Assembly (NCBI RefSeq): GCF_002443255.2
Contig: NW_019211457.1
Coordinates: forward strand, 39,097,126-39,161,125
Source of the DNA: Varroa destructor
Lineage: Eukaryota; Arthropoda; Arachnida; Mesostigmata; Varroidae
DNA length: 64,000 nt
Direction of reading: 5' to 3'
The notes beneath the pieces were generated by a model. That model did not search any database. It saw only the letters and a list, made by a program, of their open reading frames with translations, and was not told the origin of the DNA. A program made the translations under genes and the position numbers. This document shows positions 23,814 to 35,800 of this stretch, piece after piece (position 1 is the first letter of the stretch; every line of letters starts with the position of its first letter).

Positions 23814-26800
23814 ATGGCAGGCGTCGAGCGGAGCTTCCACCTGGAAGCGGTGAAGGCGCAGGCGCGCAACCTGGCTCGGATGTCACCTGCGCCAGAGGAA
23901 AAGCTGCAGTACCTCCTCCGCCAATGCCCCGATCTTTCACAGAGCAACTTCACCGTCACCCGAAGGCACCAAGACTCTGTCATAGCTCTCGGAATCTATT
24001 TATTAGAATCAGGTCTTAATCACAAACAGCTTATTGTCGGATACCTGCTCAAGCTGCTGCACGGTTTACCGAAAGCGTCTTGGGCTGATGAAAGAACACT
24101 TTCGCCTGACGAACGCTTACCGCCTATTGAGCGTTTTTCGTTCTTATTGAATACACTACTCACCGATGTGATGATGCAGGACGAAAATCTTCAGGAGGAA
24201 ATCCTCACTGCACAGATCGTGTTGCTACAGACACTTTTAAATATGGTCCGTGGGCTGCAAACGAGTGACTCGCAGGGTCCGGGAAAGCCGGGTCAGGGAA
24301 AGATAACCCTGTGTCGTGTTGTTGTACCACTTATTCTTGGTACTGGACGCGCGTTCGGCCGCTGTCATCCCGACGGCAAATCGATATTTCTGCTAATATT
24401 TCCGGCGCCAAAACCACCGAGCCCAATCCGAGTCAATTCACTGTTAAATACACTGCCGAAAAGCAAGCGTACATTTAACTCATTCCGACCGATCATTCCC
24501 CGATCGCTTTCGGAACTTACGTCAGACACAGCTAACTCTGTCGAATCTTATTCGATAGATGAGCCGCAGAGCTTCAATCTGGTTAGTATAGACTACGACC
24601 CGACAAGCTACTTCTTCAGAAAGATTGGTTCCTCTTATAGTCAGCTTCTACCACAGACAAATAAAACTCCGCGATTGGTGCCAATATCAACGTGTCAGAC
24701 GCTGCTAATTTTGGCTAAGAAACTATTAAAGAATGATATCCTCTCATATATGGACGCACAAGCGGCGTTAGTCTATGAAGCGGGCGACCTTCGAGTGTTT
24801 CCCTATAAAAGCCTATCTGAAGTGGTTAATTTAGTGATGCTAGGGCTATTACAAGAATTGTTGTGTCGCAATCCGCGAGCCGGTGTTCCTGGTCAGTTCA
24901 CAAAGGACGTTCAAGAGTTTGTTAAGGCCATTTTTCTCGCAGGTCAGACTGAACTTCAGAAGGTATGTAAACAAAACGAGTTCTTATCAGATGAATTAAA
25001 AGGTAAAGGGGGGTTTAATGTCGATGATTATAATAAAGAGATTCTAAATTTATTTAAATACGGACGCTTGACTTCTTTGAACGTGTATATTTGTTTGTGG
25101 ACGGCTTGATAAATATGCGATCATCTGAACATAATTTGGCAAAACCTCGTAGCCAAATGGCCTCGCGTGCTATATCTGAAACCTTGTTTATAGTTCAGAT
25201 TTAAAGGGCATGCTATGGGTTTCTACACATTTTCGTTTCCGCCAAAATATACATACCTATTTTTTTCTAGTGATTTACACTGAAGGAAGAATGAATCATC
25301 TCTGCGCCGTTTAACTAAATAGGAGTCGAAGGATGACGAATTCAACGCCGTCACTCTGGTGGTACAATCAAACGCAGCGTGCGTTGATCTACTTGTATGG
25401 GCAGAACTGGATGACATTGGAGCGGACAGTCTCTGCGGGCGGTTATCTGAGCGCATCTGTACACCTAGCGCACCACGTACTGTTGTGGCTCATTTGCCAT
25501 TGCTGCTGGTTTGTCTTGAGGGGTTGGGTAAATTAGCTGAACGCTTCCCGAATTTAGTCGAAACTTCCGTATCTGCTCTCAGGGATTTCCTCATAACACC
25601 ATCGCCAATACTTGAGAAACTTTACTGCGTCACTCAAGAGAGGTAAGAAGAGACAAGCAAGACAGCGTTCTTGGATATTTTTCATTTGGTGATAACGCCT
25701 ATCACTTAATTTGCATATTTTTCCCTTTCATTGCATTTTAGTAACAGTAAGGTAAGCTTTTATTTGTTCATTTAGTGAAGTTGTTCTAATATTCATGATA
25801 ATTTCATTGTTAGTACTTACTTATTTTACTTGTCTTTTTGCAGTACTGGTAAGAATCAGCAGGCTTCATCGGAGAAGAGCGGCACGGGAACCGTGCCAAT
25901 GGTGTCTCCAGCTGTTAAAGCGGCCTACGAGCGGTTACGCGACACGGCTATCGAGAACATTTGCCGAGTGCTTCGCGTCGGTCTGCAGGAGGACGCCGAA
26001 TGTGTGCAGGCTTTCCTGGCTTCGTTGTCGAACCGTCTCTACCAGGCTGAAAAGTTCCGACCGGGCGAGGCGGGTCTTGTGGCCCAAAACACGATTCTGA
26101 CCTTGGGTCACGTAGCGGTTGCCTTGAAGGATACACCGAAGACGTCGAATTCGATCCTACAGTTCTTCCAGCAAAAGTTCAACCAGCCGGCATCATCGCT
26201 TGACACCCTGATAGTCGATCAGCTCGGTTGGATGGTTATTGCTAAGGTGGAGAAGCACGTGTTTGATGCCATCCTTAAAATGTTCAGTCTTGTCACTATG
26301 GAGTCCAGTTCTCAACAGTACAACGTCGGCACCAATGAAGACCACAAGCAAGGTTATAGGCACGTTTCACTAGCTGTTATCAACGCACTGGCGAATATCG
26401 CGGCGTCGTTGCAGGGCGAGGAGTCTATGAGCGAGCTGCTCTCTACTCTGTTGGAACTGTTTGTTCAACTGGGTCTGGAGGGTCGTCGCGTATGTGAGCG
26501 ACAAAGCGCGCTCAAGGCCTCGAGCTCTGCTGGCAACCTGGGAGTGCTTATTCCTGTGATCGCGGTGCTGATTCGCCGTATGCCGCCCATTGTTAACCCC
26601 AAGCCGCGGCTTCATAAGCTGTTCTGGGATTTCTGGCACTATTGCGTTGTGATGGGTTTCACCTCAGAGTCAGGCCTCTGGCCATCCGAGTGGTTTGACG
26701 GGGTGCGTGAAATCGCATGTAAAAGCCCCCTCATCGTGAGCAAAGAACATCTCCGTTCATCATTACAGTACAATTCGGCTATCCGCTCCGACACAGTATC

Positions 26801-29800
26801 AGTAGGCGAGTTACAAGAGCTACGCAATCAAACGCTCAAGTTACTGAAAACCGATTTACCTTTTACAGTTGACATAAGTGCCACAGTGAATAAACTCAAC
26901 TTTGCGCAGTGTACATATCTCATGGCAGTGTTACGACTCGAAACTCTACGTGCCCAAAATCTTTTGCAGGGTGACTGCCATCTGGACTATATGTTTCAAT
27001 ATCTTGAATTTCCCACAATTCAGAAGGACAAGTCAAGCTTGTGGCAGTGTATGATGGCAGTATCGGATAAAGTATTTCTAGCATTACTAGACGTTATGCT
27101 GGCTAAGCCAAAAAACAAAGAAAGGGACGATGAACTAGAGAGACATGCTACATTCCTGCTGGTCAAGTTTAACCATCCGCAAAAACAGATTCGTCGTATT
27201 GCCGATAAATACCTGGCGGCTCTCGTTGATAAATTCCCCCATTTGCTCTGGAGCGGAAAAGTGCTGTGGACTATGTTAAATATTTTACATGTACTTGCGA
27301 AAAGTCTTGAGTTAGATCCAAATCATGTAAGTGATCTTTCATAGCTGTATACATTATCTTTTCATCCGAAATTATGGAAAAACTTTAGTTTTGTTAGTTA
27401 ACTTATTTTCGCCGAGGATCTATACCACATTACGTATCTGGTAGCGCTGAATGCCAAAGAGTGTAACCAAGATGTATTATAGATCTTTTATAAAACTTCA
27501 TATCAAACTTACCAAACAATTCATACCATTGCCCTCGGTTACAGCTAAATCCAAGTCTTAAAGTTCCTGGAACCAAATACGTTCTTTCCCTAACGGACAC
27601 ATTGGAGGCCCGCGAAAGTATAGTACAGGACTTTGCTGCTCGCTGTCAGGGCATCATCCAGGAAGCCATGAAGTGGGCGCCGAAAGTGACTCGCTCACAT
27701 CTTGAAGAGTACTTGTCCTGCTCTTCTGCTAAAGCCGTATTCACACAACATTCGGGCGTATCCTTAGCGCTAGAAAGCGTTCTACGATTTGCTGGACTTA
27801 ACAACTATTCGGCCCCCCTGCCATCTACGACACTCGATAAATGGCCAAGTTGCGTTAAGAATAATAGCTCAGAATTTGTTTGCGCGATCGGGCTACGCTC
27901 ACGCTTCGGAGGCGAGATCACTGGTCTATTGCAAGGTGCCGATGACTTCCACAGGGTTCGCAACGACTTAGCTAATCAGCTTCTCGCAAAGGTTTGTTAT
28001 TCGATCAAAGAAGCTAGAAAACAGGTTGATCTAACAAGCAGTTTAGGTTTATATTAGACGCTATTATTGGACTATAGTATACCATCACGCACAATATATT
28101 ACAGTTTTAGTGAACTTATATATCCAAAGTTAAGTTTTTGAGAAAAGAGTAATATTTTTATCTCTACGTCAGTTGAGCTACTGTTTAATAGTTTATAGAC
28201 TAGTGTATCTGCCTTATCTTGCTCGCGCGATTTTATGGAATATTTGTTGGTCGTGGTATTCCTTTCCTGCAGCTTCGTCAAAGTTGGGAGACGAATAGCG
28301 CCGCGGTTCATATGGAATCGGTGTTCCGCATTACGGCATTACTGATCCACACAAAGGGCGTAGACCGTTCCTTGCTCCACGCACTTTGCTGGACCACCGT
28401 TGAGTTTTTCGCAGCGGATGCCATGCGAGCTACAGTTGCCTGTTGGCATTGGCTGTTAGCAGCTCGACCAGATCTCGAGCTTGTTTTCTTGCAGGAGATG
28501 AGTTCTGCATGGCTTCGTACCGTTGCGCTTCGGCTGGGCATCTTCTCTGTCGAACGCGAACAGCCCGATCCAACACGTCCTCAAGAAGGTGTGATACTTG
28601 AACCACGAACTCCGTTTGTAGAACCTCATGCAATATGGGTGATGTTCTTGTCTGAACGAATCGAGACGGCAAAATATAGCAGTTCAGACCAGGTGGAAAT
28701 TTTGGCTGACCTTTTTCAAAGATCGCTGGCAGCGACGGTCGTGTCGATGTTAATGACCAAACTCGTTAAGGCTTTCCAGTACTAGATGACACTCTTCCCT
28801 GCCACAACGGCTAAACGGCCAAAGTCGTTAAAGTTTTCAAGTACCAGGTGGTTCTGGATATTAACGGCTCTCGTTGATAAATTCCCCCATTTGCTCTGGA
28901 GCGGAAAAGTGCTGTGGACTATGTTAAATATTTTACATGTACTTGCGAAAAGTCTTGAGTTAGATCCAAATCATGTAAGTGATCTTTCATAGCTGTATAC
29001 ATTATCTTTTCATCCGAAATTATGGAAAAACTTTAGTTTTGTTAGTTAACTTATTTTCGCCGAGGATCTATACCACATTACGTATCTGGTAGCGCTGAAT
29101 GCCAAAGAGTGTAACCAAGATGTATTATAGATCTTTTATAAAACTTCATATCAAACTTACCAAACAATTCATACCATTGCCCTCGGTTACAGCTAAATCC
29201 AAGTCTTAAAGTTCCTGGAACCAAATACGTTCTTTCCCTAACGGACACATTGGAGGCCCGCGAAAGTATAGTACAGGACTTTGCTGCTCGCTGTCAGGGC
29301 ATCATCCAGGAAGCCATGAAGTGGGCGCCGAAAGTGACTCGCTCACATCTTGAAGAGTACTTGTCCTGCTCTTCTGCTAAAGCCGTATTCACACAACATT
29401 CGGGCGTATCCTTAGCGCTAGAAAGCGTTCTACGATTTGCTGGACTTAACAACTATTCGGCCCCCCTGCCATCTACGACACTCGATAAATGGCCAAGTTG
29501 CGTTAAGAATAATAGCTCAGAATTTGTTTGCGCGATCGGGCTACGCTCACGCTTCGGAGGCGAGATCACTGGTCTATTGCAAGGTGCCGATGACTTCCAC
29601 AGGGTTCGCAACGACTTAGCTAATCAGCTTCTCGCAAAGGTTTGTTATTCGATCAAAGAAGCTAGAAAACAGGTTGATCTAACAAGCAGTTTAGGTTTAT
29701 ATTAGACGCTATTATTGGACTATAGTATACCATCACGCACAATATATTACAGTTTTAGTGAACTTATATATCCAAAGTTAAGTTTTTGAGAAAAGAGTAA

Positions 29801-32800
29801 TATTTTTATCTCTACGTCAGTTGAGCTACTGTTTAATAGTTTATAGACTAGTGTATCTGCCTTATCTTGCTCGCGCGATTTTATGGAATATTTGTTGGTC
29901 GTGGTATTCCTTTCCTGCAGCTTCGTCAAAGTTGGGAGACGAATAGCGCCGCGGTTCATATGGAATCGGTGTTCCGCATTACGGCATTACTGATCCACAC
30001 AAAGGGCGTAGACCGTTCCTTGCTCCACGCACTTTGCTGGACCACCGTTGAGTTTTTCGCAGCGGATGNNNNNNNNNNNNNNNNNNNNNNNNNACCAAAC
30101 TTTCTAGGACTTTCAAGTACCAGATGGCTGGCTCTCTTGTCTGCCACAAAAGGCAGATGGTTAGACTCATTAAGGCTTTCAAGAACCAGATAATTCTCGA
30201 TATTAATGGCCAAACTCGTTAAGGCTTTCCAGTACTAGATGACACTCTTCCCCTGCCACAACGGCTAAACGGCCAAAGTCGTTAAAGTTTTCAAGTACCA
30301 GATGGTTCTGGATGTTAACGACCAAACTTGTTAGAACTTTCAAGCACCAGATGGCCCTCTTCTTTGCCAAAACAGCCAAATGGTGCGACCCCATTAAGGC
30401 TTTCAAGAACCAGATAATTCTCGATGTTAATGGCTAAACTCGTTAAGGCTTTCTAGTACCAGATGGCTCTCTTGTCTGCCACAAAAGGCAGATGGTTAGA
30501 CTCATTAAGGCTTTCAAGAACCAGATAATTCTCGATGTTAATGGCTAAACTCGTTAAGGCTTTCTAGTACCAGATGGCTCTCTTGTCTGCCACAAAAGGC
30601 AGATGGTTAGACTCATTAAGGCTTTCAAGAACCAGATAATTCTCGATATTAATGGCCAAACTCGTTAAGGCTTTCCAGTACTAGATGACACTCTTCCCTG
30701 CCACAACGGCTAAACGGCCAAAGTCGTTAAAGTTTTCAAGTACCAGGTGGTTCTGGTATGTTAACGACCAAACTTTCTAGGACTTTCAATACAAGATGGC
30801 GGCTCTTCTCTGCCACAAAGCCAGATGTTAGACTCATCAAGGCTTTCAAGAACCAGATAATTCTCGATTTAATGCCAAACTCGTTAAGGCTTTCCAGTAC
30901 TAGATGACACTCTCCCTGCCACAACGGCTAAACGGCCAAAGTCGTTAAAGTTTTCAAGTACCAGATGGTTCTGGATGTTGACGACCAAACTTGTTAGAAC
31001 TTTCAAGCACCAGATGGCCCTCTTCTTTGCCAAAACAGCCAAATGGTGCGACCCCATTAAGGCTTTCAAGAACCAGATAATTCTCGATGTTAATGGCTAA
31101 ACTCGTTAAGGCTTTCTAGTACCAGATGGCTCTCTTGTCTGCCACAAAAGGCAGATGGTTAGACTCATTAAGGCTTTCAAGAACCAGATAATTCTCGATG
31201 TTAATGGCTAAACTCGTTAAGGCTTTCCAGTACTAGATGACACTCTTCCCTGCCACAACGGCTAAACGGCCAAAGTCGTTAAAGTTTTCAAGTACCAGGT
31301 GGTTCTGTATGTTACGACCAAACTTTCTAGGACTTTCAAGTACCAAATGGCTGGCTCTCTTGTCTGCCACAAAAGGCAGATGGTTAGACTCATTAAGGCT
31401 TTCAAGAACCAGATAATTCTCGATATTAATGGCCAAACTCGTTAAGGCTTTCCAGTACTAGATGACACTCTTCCCTGCCACAACGGCTAAACGGCCAAAG
31501 TCGTTAAAGTTTTCAAGTACCAGGTGGTTCTGGATGTTAACGACCAAACTTTCTAGGACTTTCAAGTACCAGATGGCTGGCTCTCTTGTCTGCCACAAAA
31601 GGCAGATGGTTAGACTCATTAAGGCTTTCAAGAACCAGATAATTCTCGATATTAATGGCCAAACTCGTTAAGGCTTTCCAGTACTAGATGACACTCTTCC
31701 CTGCCACAACGGCTAAACGGCCAAAGTCGTTAAAGTTTTCAAGTACCAGGTGGTTCTGGATGTTAACGACCAAACTTTCTAGGACTTTCAAGTACCAGAT
31801 GGCTGGCTCTCTTGTCTGCCACAAAAGGCAGATGGTTAGACTCATTAAGGCTTTCAAGAACCAGATAATTCTCGATATTAATGGCCAAACTCGTTAAGGC
31901 TTTCCAGTACTAGATGACACTCTTCCCTGCCACAACGGCTAAACGGCCAAAGTCGTTAAAGTTTTCAAGTACCAGGTGGTTCTGGATGTTAACGACCAAA
32001 CTTTCTAGGACTTTCAAGTACCAGATGGCTGGCTCTCTTGTCTGCCACAAAAGGCAGATGGTTAGACTCATTAAGGCTTTCAAGAACCAGATAATTCTCG
32101 ATATTAATGGCCAAACTCGTTAAGGCTTTCCAGTACTAGATGACACTCTTCCCTGCCACAACGGCTAAACGGCCAAAGTCGTTAAAGTTTTCAAGTACCA
32201 GATGGTTCTGGATGTTAACGACCAAACTTGTTAGAACTTTCAAGCACCAGATGGCCCTCTTCTTTGCCAAAACAGCCAAATGGTGCGACCCCATTAAGGC
32301 TTTCAAGAACCAGATAATTCTCGATGTTAATGGCTAAACTCGTTAAGGCTTTCTAGTACCAGATGGCTCTCTTGTCTGCCACAAAAGGCAGATGGTTAGA
32401 CTCATTAAGGCTTTCAAGAACCAGATAATTCTCGATTTAATGGCAAACTCGTTAAGGCTTTCCAGTACTAGATGACACTCTTCCCTGCCACAACGGCTAA
32501 ACGGCCAAAGTCGTTAAAGTTTTCAAGTACCAGGTGGTTCTGGATGTTACGACCAAACTTTCTAGGACTTTCAAGTACCAAATGGCTGGCTCTCTTGTCT
32601 GCCACAAAAGGCAGATGGTTAGACTCATTAAGGCTTTCAAGAACCAGATAATTCTCGATATTAATGGCCAAACTCGTTAAGGCTTTCCAGTACTAGATGA
32701 CACTCTTCCCTGCCACAACGGCTAAACGGCCAAAGTCGTTAAAGTTTTCAAGTACCAGGTGGTTCTGGATATTAACGACCAAACTTTCTAGGACTTTCAA

Positions 32801-35800
32801 GTACCAGATGGCTGGCTCTCTTGTCTGCCACAAAAGGCAGATGGTTAGACTCATTAAGGCTTTCAAAAACCAGATAATTCTCGATATTAATGGCCAAACT
32901 CGTTAAGGCTTTCCAGTCTAGATGACACTCTTCCCTGCCACAACGGCTAAACGGCCAAAGTCGTTAAAGTTTTCAAGTACCAGGTGGTTCTGTATGTTGA
33001 CGACCAAACTTTCTAGGACTTTCAAGTACCAAATGGCTGGCTCTCTTGTCTGCCACAAAAGGCAGTGGTTAGACTCATTAAGGCTTTCAAGAACCAGAAG
33101 AACCAGACCATGCGAGCTACAGTTGCCGTTTGGCTTTGGCTGTTAGCAGCTCGACCAGATCTCTAGCTTGTTTTCTTGCAGGAGATGAGGTCTGCATGGC
33201 TTCGTACCGTTGCGCTTCGGCTGGGCATCTTCTCTGTTGAACGCGAACATCCCGATCCTACACGTCCGCAAGAAGGTGTGATACTTTAACCACGAACTCC
33301 GTTTGTATAACCTCATGCAATATCGCTGATGATCTTGTCTGAACGAATCGAGACGGCAAAATATAGCAGTTCAAACCAGGTGGAAATTTTGGCTGACCTT
33401 TTTCAACGATCGCTGGCAGCGACGGTCGTGTCGAAGGACGAACCTCGTCTCACAAAACATGTTGGAACCATCGGGACGCGTTTTCGATTTCTCAACAGTG
33501 GACTCTCGCTATTGCAGGTAAACATCATTAAAATTTGTGCCGTTGTAATATAACCATGGTCGTATCGCATATTAGTTATATGATTGTAAGCTAAACAGAA
33601 ATTCCTTAGTTTATGCAAAGGAAGGTTTTCAGGTTACTATTTTAGCCATAGATCCACAACTGTATAATAATCCGGATTATACGTATAAGAATTCAATGTA
33701 CTCCATTGAGTTGCCGATCCATAAATCACTTTGTTCTGTTATAGGGTGATGTTCTAACATCACATATATATCGAACAGTGCTTCGTGAACGCATTTATTG
33801 CGCCGCGTTAGACTTCTTCTGTGGGCCTCAGATGTGCCCAACACAGAGCGACGCTGAACTTCGCGACGATATCTCGGTGCTAATCAAGTTTTGGACATCA
33901 GTGTATCAAGAAAAAAAGTATCTTAAATCACGGAACTCCCCCGATGGTTGGGAAGCACCACAAGCCGATGGGCGAGGTTCCGCTGACCTGTTGTCGCGGA
34001 CTACGCCAACAGGCTGGATTAATACGGTGGGCATTAGTAGCGGCATGTCGACAATATCGAGGAGATCTTCCGCCGGTCGAACCAAGGACGGCCAAGTCGG
34101 GGGCACGACTGGTTCATCGCACTCAAACATGCAACTTTTCGCGGAAGATTACATTAAGAAAAGGAATCTTATTTTGTGGCTACTGTCGTTCGAAATCGAA
34201 TTTCTATCGACATGGTACAACCCAATGAGTGCTCCAGAGAAAACAATTCCGAGTACGTATATAATTGATCGCACCGCATCTTATTTACTTTTTATCATAT
34301 TCCCTCTCAAATACCGATTCTTAGCAAGGAGAATGTTTTGAACTTAACGAACAATAATTTACCAAATTTTGCACACAAGGGATAAACTCTTGAATCAGAT
34401 TATCCTACAGGTTGCTCTTTTGCATGTTTAAATAAATGACAGCTCCTAGCTAATAACCTTTAGAACATACATGTCGTGCACCCATTCTTACATTCGTGTT
34501 GTTCTCTATTGCCAAGTGTTTGTTGCCCTTATTATGTTTTTCCTATTTCATTGCAGATGAGAATGTGCCGCAATCGTGGCGTGCACAAACGATGGCAGAA
34601 AGAAATCAGCGCGAGACGACACGTCTAGCCTGGGAAATCGCCCCCACCCTTGCAGTGTACCTGCCGTATCGATTTAAAACGCAGGAGACGATTGCACAGG
34701 AAGTATCATCGCTTGTCCGACAGAACCCAACGATGGTGGCACACCTTCCAGATGCATTACAATTCCTGGCCACACCTGACAGCGTAACGGCAGATGGTGC
34801 CGATTTAAATCATATCTTAACATGGGCACACGTGTCTCCGATTAAGGCACTGGCGTTCTTGTCAAAACAGTTTTCACCCCACCCTATCACGGCTCAGTAC
34901 GCGGCTCGGGTGTTGGAGCGGTGTCCACCTGACACCATCATGCTCTACATTCCCCAGCTGCTGCAGGCCATGCGCTGTGACGAGATCGGCTACGTCGCGG
35001 AATTTCTACGTAAAACGGCCGCTCGATCTCAGCTATTTGCACACCAACTTATCTGGAACATAAAAACCAATCTGTATATGGACGAAGAAAGTACACAGAA
35101 GGACGAGCTGTTTGAAGAGTTTAATGTCTTACTAGAGTCGATCCTCGAGGCGCTATCGGGACCCACCAAAGCATTCTATGAGCGCGAATTTGACTTCTTC
35201 AGTCGCATCACCGATATTTCCGGTCATATCCGACATTTTCCAAAGGGAGCTGAACGGAAGAAAGCGTGTCTCGAAGCCCTCTCCCAGATCGTCGTCCAAC
35301 CTGGTTGCTATCTGCCATCGAATCCCGAAGCCGTAGTGGTTGACATCGATTATAATTCGGGTACCCCGATGCAGAGTGCGGCAAAGGCGCCGTTTTTGGC
35401 GCGATTTAAGGTGCGTCATTGTGGTATCGCTGCCATGGAAAGTCATGGAATGCAGCAAAACAGTGTCGCGTTAGCTAAGGTGAGCTCGCCAATGAGCGAG
35501 GACGATATGGCTCGGGAGTACTATCAGGCGGCCATTTTCAAAGTAGGCGACGATGTTCGGCAAGACATGTTGGCCTTGCAGGTGATTGCTCTGTTTAAAA
35601 ACATTTTCAACCAAGTCGGCCTAGATCTTTTTCTATTTCCATATCGTGTCGTGGCCACGGCACCTGGTTGTGGCGTTATCGAATGCGTGCCTCAGGCTAA
35701 GTCACGTGATCAGCTTGGTCGACAGACCGATATCGGGCTATACGAATACTTCCTAAAGAAGTACGGGGAGGAGACGTCGCCTGCCTTCCAGGAGGCCCGG

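Noticed and set aside
31462..33146. Repeated 65-74-residue open frames on both strands in the satellite array
   Set aside because: They recur only because the DNA repeats. The 226-bp period is not a multiple of three, so no frame continues from unit to unit, and the peptides have no domain.
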